Assembly: GCF_036320485.1 (NCBI RefSeq)
Contig: NZ_CP132911.1
Coordinates: 1,054,001-1,118,000 of the forward strand
DNA length: 64,000 bases
DNA from: Dyella sp. A6
Lineage (GTDB): Bacteria > Pseudomonadota > Gammaproteobacteria > Xanthomonadales > Rhodanobacteraceae
Direction: 5' to 3'
A program made the position numbers and the translations under genes. The notes under the pieces were generated by a model. That model saw nothing but the letters and a program-made list of their open reading frames with translations, was not told the origin of the DNA and made no database searches. Of this stretch, positions 54,105-63,377 are shown piece after piece. How positions within the stretch are numbered: position 1 is the first letter of the stretch; each line of letters starts with the position of its first letter.

Positions 54105-54511
54105 GCGCCGCGCCTCGCGTCCGTATCGTCGCGGCGGTGATCCGCGATGCGCAGGGACGTTCGCTACTGGTGCGCAAGCACGGTTCAACGGTGTTCCAGC
54201 AGCCCGGCGGCAAGCGCGATGCGGGCGACGCCGACGACCTGCACACGCTGGCGCGCGAGTTGCGCGAGGAGTTGGGCTGCGAGCTGGTGCAAGGCTCGTC
54301 GCGCTTCCTCTGTCATGCCTCCGCGCCGGCCGCGAACGAGCAGGGTCACGTGGTCGAGGCCGAGGTCTACGAAGTCGCGATCCGCGGTACGCCATGCGCC
54401 CGGGCGGAAATCGCTGAACTGTACTGGGTCGATCCGGCCCGGCCGGGCGAGCTGTCGATCGCACGGCTGAGCCGCGAGCACATCTTGCCTTTGCTGCTGC
54501 CCGGCGCGTGA
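54101..54511 (+). CDS. Nudix hydrolase with modified Nudix box
   Basis: A 136-aa protein starting at a GTG (54101) inside the stop region of the preceding Nudix gene. The fold is clear: RVRIVAAVIRDAQGRSLLVR, QQPGGKRDAGDADDLHTLAR and ELREELGCEL. The box carries two extra residues and Asp where Glu is usual in GKRDAGDADD, but keeps the REEL-type ELREELG. Substrate unknown. The frame continues open upstream within the first gene without meaning. Overlap suggests a coupled pair. Confidence 0.85.
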   Translation: MSAAPRVRIVAAVIRDAQGRSLLVRKHGSTVFQQPGGKRDAGDADDLHTLARELREELGCELVQGSSRFLCHASAPAANEQGHVVEAEVYEVAIRGTPCARAEIAELYWVDPARPGELSIARLSREHILPLLLPGA

Positions 54512-54518
54512 CACCGGC

Positions 54519-54971
54519 TCAGTGGCCGTGGAAGTGCCCGTTGCTGGCACCGATCGAAATGCTGATGCCGCCTTCGGGGTCGTCGCAGCTGCCGAATGCC
54601 TTGCTGATGTTGACCATGCCGCTCTGGTAATTGCCGCTCATGTGGTTGCCGGCCACCACGCCTGCGCCCACGCTGCCGTGCATCTGGGTCTGGTTGTAGG
54701 TGGAGTCGTCGCAGGCTGGGCGCGAGCGTGCGGTTTCGCCGGTATTGCCCATGCGGCCACTGGTGTCGCCGTAGTAGACGCCCGGTGCGCGGCTGGCCGG
54801 TGCGGCAGCGACGCTGCCGGCATGGGCCGGGGCCGCGGCCGTGCTGCTGCTGGCAGGCAGGGTCTCGGGCGGCAGCTTGAGGTTCAGCGGCTTGCCGTCG
54901 CTGGAGGTCTGGGCGAGCACCGGCGCGGCAAGCAGGGCGGCGGCGAGAACGAGGGCTGGACGCAGGGGCAT
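54519..54971 (-). CDS. Small secreted protein of unknown function
   Basis: A 150-aa exported protein with signal peptide MPLRPALVLAAALLAAPVLA and GGAG before the ATG at 54971. A low-complexity Ala/Pro/Ser stretch (about residues 38-62) precedes a region with GVYYGDTSGRMGNTGETARS, and the end is His/Gly-rich (SNGHFHGH). Two Cys (ACDD, SCDD) could form a disulfide. I recognise no family. It converges with the Nudix pair, ending 8 bp from it. Confidence 0.65.
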   Translation of the reverse strand: MPLRPALVLAAALLAAPVLAQTSSDGKPLNLKLPPETLPASSSTAAAPAHAGSVAAAPASRAPGVYYGDTSGRMGNTGETARSRPACDDSTYNQTQMHGSVGAGVVAGNHMSGNYQSGMVNISKAFGSCDDPEGGISISIGASNGHFHGH

Positions 54972-55108
54972 GGGGAAGGCTCCGGAACTTGGTGTATGGA
55001 ACGCACAGGCGGCGCCGGCGTGCACACAATCCACTTGGAAAACCCGTGCCGGGCGAAGTTCCGGACGGCACGCCGTCGGCGGCGCTCCGTCCGGCACCGG
55101 CCGTGCCG

Positions 55109-57349
55109 TCAGCCGGTGGTCTCGATCCGTTCGACCCGGCGCAGGCCGCGCGGCAACAGGCCGCCGCGGCTGGCGCGGTTGCCGCCGTATTCGACCAGGT
55201 CGGCCCACTTCAGGGTGAGCTTGCGCTGGCCCGCATACAGTGTCACCTCGCCCTTGCCCTCGGTGACCACAGCGATGCCAGCCACGCGTTCGTCGCCGCT
55301 GGTCAGCCTGGCCTTGGGAATCTCGATCAGCTTGTTGCCCTTGCCCTTGTCCAGCTCGGGCAGTTCGGCCACCGAGAACATCAGCAGGTGGCCTTCGGTG
55401 GTGACCACCACGATACGGTCGCGTGCCGGTTCGGCGGTCGGCTGTGGTACCAGCACCCTGGCGCCGTCGGGCAGGTTGAGAATCTGCTTGCCGGCCTTGT
55501 TGCGACCGGTGAGCCCCTCGAAGCGGGTGACGAAGCCGTAGCCATGGTCGGTGGCCAGGATCAACCGGGTGTCGTTGTCGCCGGTGGCCATGGCCTCGAA
55601 GCTGGTGCCTGCGGGCGGGCTGAAGCGGCCGGTGAGCGGCTCGCCGTTGCCGCGGGCGGAGGGCAGCGTGTGGGCGGGCACCGAGTAGCTGCGGCCGGTG
55701 GCGTCGATGATCGCCACCTGCTGGGTGGTGCGTGCCCGCACCGCGGCCAGCAGGCCGTCGCCCTCGCGGTAGTTGAGCCCCTCGGCATCGACATCGTGGC
55801 CCTTGGCCGCGCGGATCCAGCCTTTCTGGCTCAGCACCACGGTAACCGGTTCGCTGGCGACTAGCGCGCTCTCGTCCAGCGCCTGCGCGGCCTCGCGCTC
55901 GACCAGCGGGGAGCGGCGCTCGTCACCGTACTTGTCGGCGTCGGCCTTCAGTTCCTGCTTGATCAGGCTCTTGAGCTTGGCCGGCGATTTCAGCAGCACG
56001 TTGATGCGGGCGCGTTCCTCTTCCAGTTGGTCGCGCTCGGCATTGATCTTCATTTCCTCGAGGCGGGCCAGCTGGCGCAGCTTCGTCTCCAGGATGTAGT
56101 CGGTCTGTTCCTCGCTGAGGCCGAAGCGTGCCATCAGCACGGCCTTCGGTTCTTCCTCGGTGCGGATGATGCGGATCACCTCGTCCAGGTTGAGGTAGGC
56201 GATGCGCAGGCCTTCCAGCAGGTGCAAGCGACGTTCGACCTTGGCCAGCCGGTGGTTGAGGCGGCGCGTCACCGTATCGGTCCGGAAGTTCAGCCACTCG
56301 GCAAGGATTCGCCGAAGGTCCTTCACCTGCGGGCGACCGTCCAGGCCGATCATGTTCAGGTTGACGCGGAAGCTCTTCTCCAGGTCAGTGGTGGCGAACA
56401 GGTGCTGCATCATCTCGTCCGCGTCGACGCGGTTCGAGCGCGGCACCAGCACCAGCCGGATCGGGTTTTCGTGATCGGACTCGTCGCGCAGGTCTTCCAG
56501 CATCGGCAGCTTCTTGGCGCGCATCTGTGCGGCGATCTGCTCGAGGATCTTCGACGGGCTGACCTGGTGCGGCAGCGCGGTGATGACGATGTTGCCGTCC
56601 TCCCGGGTGTAAACGGCACGGGCGCGCACCGAGCCGTTGCCGCTCTCGTACATCGCCAGCAGCTCGCGCCGCGGGGTGATGATCTCGGCCTTGGTCGGAT
56701 AGTCGGGGCCGCGCACGTGTTCGCACAGGTCGGCCACGCTGGCATCGGGTTCGTCCAGCAGGCGGATGCAGGCGGAGGCGATCTCGCGCAGGTTGTGCGG
56801 CGGAATGTCGGTGGCCATGCCCACGGCGATGCCCATCGAGCCGTTCAGCAGCACATGCGGCAGGCGTGCCGGCAGCCAGCTGGGTTCTTCCAGCGTACCG
56901 TCGAAGTTGGCCACCCAGTCCACCGTGCCCTGGCCCAGTTCGCCCAGCAGCACGTCGGCGATCGGGTTGAGCTTGGACTCGGTGTAACGCATCGCCGCGA
57001 AGCTCTTCGGATCGTCGGGCGAGCCGAAGTTGCCCTGGCCGTCGATCAGCGGATAGCGGTACGAGAACGGCTGTGCCATCAGCACCATCGCCTCGTAGCA
57101 GGCGCTGTCGCCGTGCGGATGGAACTTGCCGATCACGTCGCCCACGGTGCGCGCGGATTTCTTCGGCTTCGCGCTGGCGGCCAGGCCCAGCTCGCTCATC
57201 GCGTAGACGATGCGCCGCTGTACCGGCTTCAGGCCGTCGCCCACGAAGGGCAGGGCGCGGTCCAGCACCACGTACATCGAATAGTCGAGGTAGGCGCGCT
57301 CGGCGTATTCCTTGAGCGGTATCTGTTCGTAGTTGGCTTGCAGGTTCAT
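55109..57349 (-). CDS. parC: ParC, DNA topoisomerase IV subunit A
   Basis: A 746-aa type II topoisomerase subunit (E. coli 752 aa) that decatenates chromosomes with ParE. The DNA-gate region has [20 protein letters not shown] and the catalytic Tyr122 in AMRYTESKL. Quinolone-resistance positions equivalent to E. coli S80 and E84 are Ser82 and Glu86 ([10 protein letters not shown]), the susceptible residues. The C-terminal domain carries repeated blades ([40 protein letters not shown]). The ATG at 57349 is chosen over an upstream extension without similarity. Confidence 0.96.
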   Translation of the reverse strand: MNLQANYEQIPLKEYAERAYLDYSMYVVLDRALPFVGDGLKPVQRRIVYAMSELGLAASAKPKKSARTVGDVIGKFHPHGDSACYEAMVLMAQPFSYRYPLIDGQGNFGSPDDPKSFAAMRYTESKLNPIADVLLGELGQGTVDWVANFDGTLEEPSWLPARLPHVLLNGSMGIAVGMATDIPPHNLREIASACIRLLDEPDASVADLCEHVRGPDYPTKAEIITPRRELLAMYESGNGSVRARAVYTREDGNIVITALPHQVSPSKILEQIAAQMRAKKLPMLEDLRDESDHENPIRLVLVPRSNRVDADEMMQHLFATTDLEKSFRVNLNMIGLDGRPQVKDLRRILAEWLNFRTDTVTRRLNHRLAKVERRLHLLEGLRIAYLNLDEVIRIIRTEEEPKAVLMARFGLSEEQTDYILETKLRQLARLEEMKINAERDQLEEERARINVLLKSPAKLKSLIKQELKADADKYGDERRSPLVEREAAQALDESALVASEPVTVVLSQKGWIRAAKGHDVDAEGLNYREGDGLLAAVRARTTQQVAIIDATGRSYSVPAHTLPSARGNGEPLTGRFSPPAGTSFEAMATGDNDTRLILATDHGYGFVTRFEGLTGRNKAGKQILNLPDGARVLVPQPTAEPARDRIVVVTTEGHLLMFSVAELPELDKGKGNKLIEIPKARLTSGDERVAGIAVVTEGKGEVTLYAGQRKLTLKWADLVEYGGNRASRGGLLPRGLRRVERIETTG

Positions 57350-57477
57350 GCGGTAACGTCGATGGATGAAAGGCGCGCATATCGCGCGAGCAGCCGGACG
57401 ATGGTGCCAGAACGGACCGGCAAGGGACAATTTGCCGGCGCCGGGCCAGGCCGGATCGCTGCTGGGGTGCGATCAGC

Positions 57478-58347
57478 TCATGGCAGTCGCTGGACCCGGA
57501 TGCCCCGGGCGGCAAGTGCGGCCTGCACGCTGTCCGGCCCGGCAAGGTGGGCGGCGCCGACGGCGACGAAGATGGTGCCGGGCTGCTTCAGCATGCTGGC
57601 GATCTTGACCGCCCAGGCCTGGTCGCGGCGGACGATCAGGATGCGATACAGACGTGGGTCGTGCTGCCTCAGCTCGGTGCTTTCCAGGCGCGCGATGGCG
57701 TCGGTGTCGCCCCGCTTCCAGGCATCGATCAGCGTCTTCAGTTCGGTGGCGGCGTTCTCGGTGTCGTCCAGGGTCTGGCGCAGGAACGAGAGCTGCAACG
57801 ACGGCGACATGTCGGCGAAAAAGCGGATCTGCTCCGCGGCATTTTCCAGGCCGTGCACCGGTTTGCCGTCGGCGCTCATCTGCGCCTTCAGCTGCTTGTC
57901 GACACCTTGCCTGGGGTCGAGTCCGGCTTTCAGCAGTGGCGCCACCGAGAGCGTGAGCGCGGCCAGCCAGGGATGCATCACGTTCAGCGTGGCGCTGCCG
58001 CCGGGTACGCCAGCGGTCTTCGCGGCCGCCGCCAGGCGGACCTGTTCCTGCTGGGTGAGCAGGCTGGATAGGGGGTGTGCGGGATCGAGGCCGTAGCGCA
58101 GCACCAGCGCCGTCATGTGCGCCTGACTGTCGTCGGTGATTTCGATGTACAGCGCTTGGCTCTGGTCGAGCGCCTTCTGCAGTGCCGGGAACCGCCAGTC
58201 TGTGTCGTGCGGCAGCAGGTGCACGGTGCCGAACAGGTAGACCGTGCTGCTGCCCTGCCTGGCTACCCAGAGTGCGGGATGTGCCAGTGCGCTGGCGGAC
58301 AGACTCAGCAGCAGCGCGCCGAGTAGCCGAATGAATGGACGGCGCAT
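57478..58347 (-). CDS. TraB/GumN-family protein
   Basis: A 289-aa exported protein: signal peptide MRRPFIRLLGALLLSLSASA, then VYLFGTVHLLPHDTDWRFPA, the hallmark GTVH motif of the TraB/GumN family (Tiki-like metalloprotease fold). Further elements are YIEITDDSQA, GLENAAEQIRFF and the C-terminal GTIFVAVGAAHLAGPDSVQA with GAxH. The family includes GumN of the xanthan cluster but its biochemical role in bacteria is unclear. It ends 128 bp from the parC start. ATG at 58347 is used over a TTG two codons upstream. Confidence 0.9.
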   Translation of the reverse strand: MRRPFIRLLGALLLSLSASALAHPALWVARQGSSTVYLFGTVHLLPHDTDWRFPALQKALDQSQALYIEITDDSQAHMTALVLRYGLDPAHPLSSLLTQQEQVRLAAAAKTAGVPGGSATLNVMHPWLAALTLSVAPLLKAGLDPRQGVDKQLKAQMSADGKPVHGLENAAEQIRFFADMSPSLQLSFLRQTLDDTENAATELKTLIDAWKRGDTDAIARLESTELRQHDPRLYRILIVRRDQAWAVKIASMLKQPGTIFVAVGAAHLAGPDSVQAALAARGIRVQRLP

Positions 58348-58357
58348 GTGCAATGCC

Positions 58358-59476
58358 TCAGCGCGGTACGCGGTAGCCGCCCGGCACGCCGTTCGGGCTC
58401 AGGGTGAGCTGCCACAGCTGGTCGCGCCTGCTGCGGAACACGGCTGCGGAACAGCCCAGGTAGAAATGCCACATGCGGCGGAAGCGTTCGTCGTAGGTCG
58501 CCGACAGTTCCGGCCATGCGGCATCGAAGTTGGCGCGCCATGCCATCAGCGTGCGGTCGTAGTCGGTGCCGAAGTTGTGCCAGTCCTCGACCACGAACAG
58601 GCCTTCCAGCGCGGCGGCGACCTGGCTGGCGGCAGGAATCACCGAGTTCGGGAAGATGTACTTCTCGATCCACGGGTCCGGTTGCGCGGGTTCGCCGTTG
58701 CTGCCGATCGAGTGCAGCAGGAACAGGCCGTCGTCGGGCAGGCAGCGGCGCGCCACTTCGAAATAGCTGCGGTAGTTCCTGCCGCCGACGTGTTCGAACA
58801 TGCCGATGGACATGATCGCATCGAAGCGCTCGTCCAGTTCGCGGTAATCCTGCAGGCGGATCTCCACCGGCAGGCCCTTGCACAGTTCGCGGGCGAACTC
58901 GGCCTGTTCCTGCGACACGGTGACGCCGACGCCGCTGACGCCATAGTTTTCGGCGGCGTATTTCAGTGCCTCGCCCCAGCCGCAGCCGATGTCGAGAACG
59001 CGCTGGCCGGGCTTCAGGCGCAGCTTGCGGCAGACCAGGTCGAGCTTGGCGGCCTGCGCGTCGTCGACGTTGTCGGCTTCGGCCCAGTAGCCGCAGGAGT
59101 ACACCAGCCGCTTGCCCAGCATGGCGCGGAACAGGTCGTTGCCGAGGTCGTAGTGGGCCTTGCCGATCTCGAACGCATGCTCGCCGCGCTGCAGGTTGAT
59201 GAAGCGCGCCTTGAGGTGCGCCAGCAAGGTATCCAGCGTCTTCAGGTGTTCATCGAGATGGGAAACAAGGATGCGCGTGAACAAGCCGGCCAGATCGTCG
59301 ACGTCCCACCAGCCATCCATGTAGGCCTCGCCCAGGCCCAGCGAGCCGTGGGCGAACACGCGTGCGTAGAGGCGTTCGTCATGCACGCGGATGTCGGTGG
59401 GGCTGTCGCCGTCGATCTGCACGCCGGCATAGGTCAGCAGGTCGATGGCGCGCTGCTTCAGCGAATCCTGGCTCAT
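58358..59476 (-). CDS. cfa: Cfa, cyclopropane-fatty-acyl-phospholipid synthase
   Basis: A 372-aa SAM-dependent enzyme (E. coli 382 aa) that methylenates cis double bonds of membrane phospholipids, usually on entry to stationary phase or acid stress. Motifs: FEIGKAHYDLGNDLFRAMLG, LVYSCGYWAEADNVDDAQAA and the SAM-binding VLDIGCGWGEALKYAAENYG; MFEHVGGRNYRSYFEVARR follows. It starts 4 bp after the DUF190 gene and is probably in one transcript with crcB and DUF190. Confidence 0.95.
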   Translation of the reverse strand: MSQDSLKQRAIDLLTYAGVQIDGDSPTDIRVHDERLYARVFAHGSLGLGEAYMDGWWDVDDLAGLFTRILVSHLDEHLKTLDTLLAHLKARFINLQRGEHAFEIGKAHYDLGNDLFRAMLGKRLVYSCGYWAEADNVDDAQAAKLDLVCRKLRLKPGQRVLDIGCGWGEALKYAAENYGVSGVGVTVSQEQAEFARELCKGLPVEIRLQDYRELDERFDAIMSIGMFEHVGGRNYRSYFEVARRCLPDDGLFLLHSIGSNGEPAQPDPWIEKYIFPNSVIPAASQVAAALEGLFVVEDWHNFGTDYDRTLMAWRANFDAAWPELSATYDERFRRMWHFYLGCSAAVFRSRRDQLWQLTLSPNGVPGGYRVPR

Positions 59477-59480
59477 TCCG

Positions 59481-59819
59481 TCACTCCTTGCCGAGTACGC
59501 CGAGAAGTGCCGGTTCGCGGGCGTAGACCAGTTCCACGCCGGCCTGGCGCACCAGTTCGAGCAAGGTGTCGGCTTCGCTGTCGCGCAGCAGGAATTCCAC
59601 CTTCACCGGCAGGTCGTCGGCCAGTTCGAAAAAGGCCTCCTGGTGCAGTACGCCGTGTCGGCCGAAGCCGGCGATGGCGCGGAATACCGAGCCGCCTCCC
59701 AGTTTGTGCCGCTTGGCCAGTTCGAGCAGCCATTGGGACAGCAGCATGCCGTCGTGCTTGGTATGGGCATGGGTGTAGAAGCGCAGGAACGCGCCCTGGA
59801 TCGTGGTCTCCCGGGTCAT
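59481..59819 (-). CDS. DUF190 protein, companion of the fluoride channel
   Basis: A 112-aa PII/CutA-like small protein of the DUF190 family, commonly encoded next to crcB. Family features are LRFYTHAHTKHDGMLLSQWL, LAKRHKLGGGSVFRAIAGFG and VEFLLRDSEADTLLELVRQA. Its function is not known; association with fluoride channels suggests a regulatory or accessory part. Spacing is 16 bp to crcB upstream and 4 bp to cfa downstream. Confidence 0.9.
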   Translation of the reverse strand: MTRETTIQGAFLRFYTHAHTKHDGMLLSQWLLELAKRHKLGGGSVFRAIAGFGRHGVLHQEAFFELADDLPVKVEFLLRDSEADTLLELVRQAGVELVYAREPALLGVLGKE

Positions 59820-59835
59820 CGTGCAATCTCCGTGG

Positions 59836-60222
59836 TCAATGGCGCAGCAGGCCGCGAGTGAGGAAGATACCCAGCATGGTCATGCTGAGCGTGCCGACGA
59901 GGTGAACCAGCACATGCGTGCCGAACCACAGGTACTGCTGGCGCAGCAGCAACGTGTTGGCCTCGGCCGAGAAGGTCGAGAACGTGGTCAGCCCGCCGAG
60001 GAAGCCGGTGAGCACGAACAGCTGCAGTTCGCGCGGCAACCCCTGGATGTTTGCCAGCACGCCCATCATGCAGCCCATGATGAAACCGCCCAGCAAGTTG
60101 GCGGCCAGGGTGCCCAGTGGCAGGGTGGGGAACAGCGGGTTGAGCAGGATGCCGAGCACCCAGCGTATCCAGCAGCCGATGGCGCCGCCGAGGCCGACGG
60201 CGAGGAATCCAGTTGCGTTCAC
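59836..60222 (-). CDS. crcB: CrcB (Fluc), fluoride ion channel
   Basis: A 128-aa four-helix fluoride channel that exports F- passively. Conserved residues appear in GGAIGCWIRWVLGILLN, PLGTLAANLLGGFIMG (channel Asn) and LTGFLGGLTTFSTFSAEANT (the polar track and Na+-site region). It starts at a GTG (60222) with AGGAG 11 bases upstream. A fluoride riboswitch occupies the leader (60295-60374), so expression is probably induced by fluoride. With DUF190 it forms a compact fluoride-resistance unit. Confidence 0.95.
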   Translation of the reverse strand: MNATGFLAVGLGGAIGCWIRWVLGILLNPLFPTLPLGTLAANLLGGFIMGCMMGVLANIQGLPRELQLFVLTGFLGGLTTFSTFSAEANTLLLRQQYLWFGTHVLVHLVGTLSMTMLGIFLTRGLLRH

Positions 60223-60294
60223 GTCGTAAAGTCTCCTGTCTGCGATACGGTAGAGCCGTGGCGACAGGCACGCCTGCGCCGCCGGAATCCGGTG

Positions 60295-60374
60295 GTGCAG
60301 GCATCATCAGCCCGTAGCCTTGGCGGGCTGGGCGGTTCGTTCCGGGGCGGAACGGGAGGTATGCCATCTCCCTC
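60295..60374 (-). promoter_or_regulatory. Fluoride riboswitch (crcB motif)
   Basis: On the minus strand the leader of crcB reads GGGAGATGGCATACCTCCC (60372-60354), later AACCGCC (about 60336-60330), and CTGATGATGCCTGC (60310-60297). These match the aptamer of the known Pseudomonas eriC fluoride riboswitch (GGAGATGGCAT-CCTCC, AACCGC, GCTGATGATGCCT) in order and spacing. The remaining 70 nt to the GTG form the expression platform, including a CCGGATTCCGG repeat. Confidence 0.9.
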
Positions 60375-60428
60375 ATTGCCGAAATGCTAGCGGATAGTCC
60401 GGTGGCCTTGCCACGGGGCCGTCGCGTT

Positions 60429-61529
60429 TCAGGGAGTGGGAAGGATCGTTTTCAGCTGCTCGCAGATCGATCCTGCCGCGGCTTCCGGGTCCTTCGGGCG
60501 GGCGGGAATCATGTGGTTGCCGGGGCCGTACGGCCCCCATTCGGCGGGATCGGTCACCGTGAAAATGCCGAAGGTGTTGATGCGTGCGGTACATGCCAGA
60601 TGCATGATGCCGCAGTCGGCACTGATGTAGACGTCTAGCCCGGCCAGCACCGAGGCGAGCTTGCGCAGGTCGCTGGAGAAGTAGGCTGGGTAGCGCGAGT
60701 CGAGCATGGAGCGCCCGAAGGCGGGCACGATCTCCACGATCCGGCATTGCGGGTACTGCGCCTGCAGCACGCCGAGGAAGCGATCCCACCAGTCCTGGCC
60801 GATCAGCTTGTCGCCGGTGGCATTGGCGAAGATGCCGATGATGCCTTGTCCCGGCGAGTCGATGCCGTGCGCGGCCAGCGACCGCAGCAGCGCATCGCGA
60901 CCGCGTCGGCGCTCATCATCCGTGATGCGCAGGTCGGGCGGCGGGTAAGCCATCGTAGTGTCGCGCGCGATCGCCTGGCGCAGCAGGTACACGGGCAGCT
61001 GGCCCTTGTGCCGCAGGTCCTTGGGCAGCGGCACCGCGTGGGTGATGCGGCCGTGCTTCTTGGGACTGTCGAAGCCCAGTGTCCAGGTCGAATTCGACAG
61101 CAGCGTGAGCAGGCGGCCGGTCTGCGACAGCGGGTCGGCATCGATCGCAAGGTCGTACTGAACACGGCGCATCCGGCGCAGCGGGCGCAGGTATTGCAGC
61201 GGATGCCCGACGCCATGCGCAGGCAAGCGGAAGATGCGGTTGACTTGGAAGAAATGGCCGAACACGTCGTCGGCGACCGGACTGCGGGTGAGGATGTCGA
61301 TCTCGGCCTCGGGATAGAGGCGCTCGAGCTCGGCCAGCAGCGGCGTCATCAGCAGCGTGTTGCCCAGGCTGTGGCTGATGCGGCAGACCAGGATGCGGTA
61401 GACCCCATGCGTCGGCAGCGGCTGCCCGTCCGGTTGTTCATGCCGGCCCAGGATCAGCCGCATCAGGCGCCGGGCCACACGTCGCCGCAGGTCATGGTGG
61501 TCGAAGGAAGACTGCGAGGTACCTGCCAC
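60429..61529 (-). CDS. Family 9 glycosyltransferase (heptosyltransferase-like)
   Basis: A 366-aa GT9 protein of the ADP-heptose:LPS heptosyltransferase type. N-terminal LVCRISHSLGNTLLMTPLLA, then IDADPLSQTGRLLTLLSNST, and the nucleotide-sugar end VYISADCGIMHLACTARINT with FGIFTVTDPAEWGPYG fit the two-Rossmann GT-B fold. It probably adds a sugar to LPS core or another envelope glycan; donor and acceptor are undetermined. The GTG at 61529 is the start. No other LPS core gene is adjacent. Confidence 0.85.
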   Translation of the reverse strand: MAGTSQSSFDHHDLRRRVARRLMRLILGRHEQPDGQPLPTHGVYRILVCRISHSLGNTLLMTPLLAELERLYPEAEIDILTRSPVADDVFGHFFQVNRIFRLPAHGVGHPLQYLRPLRRMRRVQYDLAIDADPLSQTGRLLTLLSNSTWTLGFDSPKKHGRITHAVPLPKDLRHKGQLPVYLLRQAIARDTTMAYPPPDLRITDDERRRGRDALLRSLAAHGIDSPGQGIIGIFANATGDKLIGQDWWDRFLGVLQAQYPQCRIVEIVPAFGRSMLDSRYPAYFSSDLRKLASVLAGLDVYISADCGIMHLACTARINTFGIFTVTDPAEWGPYGPGNHMIPARPKDPEAAAGSICEQLKTILPTP

Positions 61530-61600
61530 GTGGAGCCTTGGTCTGTACGATAACCGTTGGCGGGGCGGTGGAGCGCGATACCCCGGAATGGGCGGCTATC

Positions 61601-62131
61601 TTAGCAGGCGTCCGGGGTAGCCTGACGATCCGTCGGCCACGCTCCATCCACATCCAGCAGGCCACGCTGCTGCAGCCATCTGCGGGCGTTTTCGGCGTCC
61701 TGTTCGAACCAGCCACGGGTGGAGCCCAGGCGGAAGGAGTAGCCCCAGGCATCCATGTCGGCCATCAGACGGTCACGGCCGACACCCGGCAGGGCATCGG
61801 CCAGCACGATCTGCAGATAGCAGGTGGCGTCCTCTTCCTCGATCGAGTCCGTGGCATCGGTGTGCACGGCCGCCCGGCGCTCGGGTGGCAACACGATCAG
61901 GTGGCAGGCCTCGTGCAACAGCGAATGGACCGGCGTGTCGGCGCGGGCATACACGGTGGTGCCGATGATGCCGGCCTCGTTGTCACCCCAGTAGCTGCCC
62001 GGGATGGCCTCGCCGTCGGCCACACGCTGCAGGGCCAGGCCGTAGCCGGCCAGCAGCGCGGTGGGTGCAGGCATGCCGATATCGGCGAGGCAGAGCACGG
62101 TGTTGGCGGATGTGATGGCGTTCATGCTCAT
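61601..62131 (-). CDS. Uncharacterised protein with HExxH zinc-protease-like motif
   Basis: A 176-aa protein without signal peptide. VHSLLHEACHLIVLPPER (HEACH, residues 73-77) is a metallopeptidase-like zinc motif, and an acidic cluster EEEDATCYLQ about 22 residues later could supply the third Glu ligand, as in gluzincins. The C-terminal part (SFRLGSTRGWFEQDAENARR) is helical. I do not recognise a named family. Two in-frame starts lie at 62131 and 62125. It is on the same strand as minE, 91 bp downstream of it, and may be read through from minCDE. Confidence 0.6.
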   Translation of the reverse strand: MSMNAITSANTVLCLADIGMPAPTALLAGYGLALQRVADGEAIPGSYWGDNEAGIIGTTVYARADTPVHSLLHEACHLIVLPPERRAAVHTDATDSIEEEDATCYLQIVLADALPGVGRDRLMADMDAWGYSFRLGSTRGWFEQDAENARRWLQQRGLLDVDGAWPTDRQATPDAC

Positions 62132-62222
62132 GCAGCGCGACCGACGTCACGCGCCGCCAGGATACGGATGCCGGACCACACCCGACAGGGCGGGGTGGCC
62201 GGTCGTAGCGTTGACGATCCGG

Positions 62223-62498
62223 TCAGGTGGCCGGCGTCGTGGCGGCTTTTCCCTCGGGCAGTGCGACCGACAGCTCCAGGATTTCATGGCCGCTGTCGCG
62301 TTCGACGTTGATGTTGATTGCGTCGAGGTCCACGTGCACGTACTTCTTGATGACCTCGAGCAGCTCGCTGCGCAGCAGCGGCAGGTAGTCCGGCGCGCCG
62401 CGGGTGGAGCGCTCCTGCGCCACGATGATACGCAGGCGCTCCTTGGCGATACCTGCGCTGGGTTCCGGCTTGCGCTTAAGGAAATCGAGGATGCCCAT
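62223..62498 (-). CDS. minE: MinE, cell division topological specificity factor
   Basis: A 91-aa MinE (E. coli 88 aa). It stimulates MinD ATPase and drives pole-to-pole oscillation so that division occurs mid-cell. The membrane/anti-MinCD N-terminus [20 protein letters not shown] and the contact helix [14 protein letters not shown] are followed by the beta-rich dimerisation domain with [15 protein letters not shown]. It starts 5 bp after minD's stop. Confidence 0.96.
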   Translation of the reverse strand: MGILDFLKRKPEPSAGIAKERLRIIVAQERSTRGAPDYLPLLRSELLEVIKKYVHVDLDAININVERDSGHEILELSVALPEGKAATTPAT

Positions 62499-62503
62499 CG
62501 TAC

Positions 62504-63319
62504 TCAGCCTCCGAATACGCGCTGGAAAAAGCCCTTCTTGGGTGCGTCGAGGAAGCGCAGCGGGCGGTCTTCGCCGAGCACGCGGGCGACGGTGTCGTGG
62601 TAGGCCTGGCCCGCCTGCGAGTTCGCGTCCAGGATCACCGGCACGCCGGCGTTGGATGCGGCAAGCACGTTTTCCGATTCCGGAATGACGCCGACCACGC
62701 TGATGCCGAGGATATCCTCGACGTCCTTCACGCTGAGCATCTCGCCGGCCTCGACCCGGGCCGGGTTGTAGCGGGTAAGCAGCAGGTGCTGCTTGATCGC
62801 GCCATCGCCGCGTTCCGCGCGCCGGGTCTTGCTGGCGAGCAGGCCGAGGATGCGGTCGGAGTCGCGCACCGAGGACACTTCCGGGTTCACCACCACCACG
62901 GCGTGGTCGGCGAAGTACATCGCCAGGTGCGCACCCTTCTCGATGCCGGCGGGCGAGTCGCACACCACGTAGTCGAAGCCGTCGGCGGAGAGGTCGTCCA
63001 GCACTTTCTCGACGCCTTCCTGGGTCAGGGCGTCCTTGTCGCGGGTCTGGCTGGCGGCAAGCACATGAAGGTTTTCGTGGCGCTTGTCCTTGATCAGCGC
63101 CTGCTTCAGCGTGGCTTCGCCATGCACCACGTTGATGAAGTCGTACACCACGCGGCGCTCGCAACCCATGATCAGGTCGAGGTTGCGCAGGCCGACGTCG
63201 AAGTCGATCACTGCGACTTTCTTGCCAGTCATCGCCAGGCCGGTGGCCAGCGAGGCACTGGTCGTCGTCTTGCCGACGCCGCCTTTGCCGGAAGTGACAA
63301 CAATGATCTCAGCAGTCAA
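62504..63319 (-). CDS. minD: MinD, septum site-determining ATPase
   Basis: A 271-aa deviant-Walker ParA-type ATPase recruiting MinC to the membrane. The P-loop [20 protein letters not shown] begins the protein, [20 protein letters not shown] holds the Walker B region, and the C-terminal amphipathic membrane-targeting helix reads [15 protein letters not shown]. It starts with TTG at 63319, preceded by GGAGATGAG, an uncommon start codon. minE follows after 5 bp and minC precedes by 58 bp. Confidence 0.96.
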   Translation of the reverse strand: MTAEIIVVTSGKGGVGKTTTSASLATGLAMTGKKVAVIDFDVGLRNLDLIMGCERRVVYDFINVVHGEATLKQALIKDKRHENLHVLAASQTRDKDALTQEGVEKVLDDLSADGFDYVVCDSPAGIEKGAHLAMYFADHAVVVVNPEVSSVRDSDRILGLLASKTRRAERGDGAIKQHLLLTRYNPARVEAGEMLSVKDVEDILGISVVGVIPESENVLAASNAGVPVILDANSQAGQAYHDTVARVLGEDRPLRFLDAPKKGFFQRVFGG

Positions 63320-63377
63320 GGGCTCATCTCCATGGAGAATGTTTTTCTTGTAATTGATGGGGCTGCGACGGGAGTCG

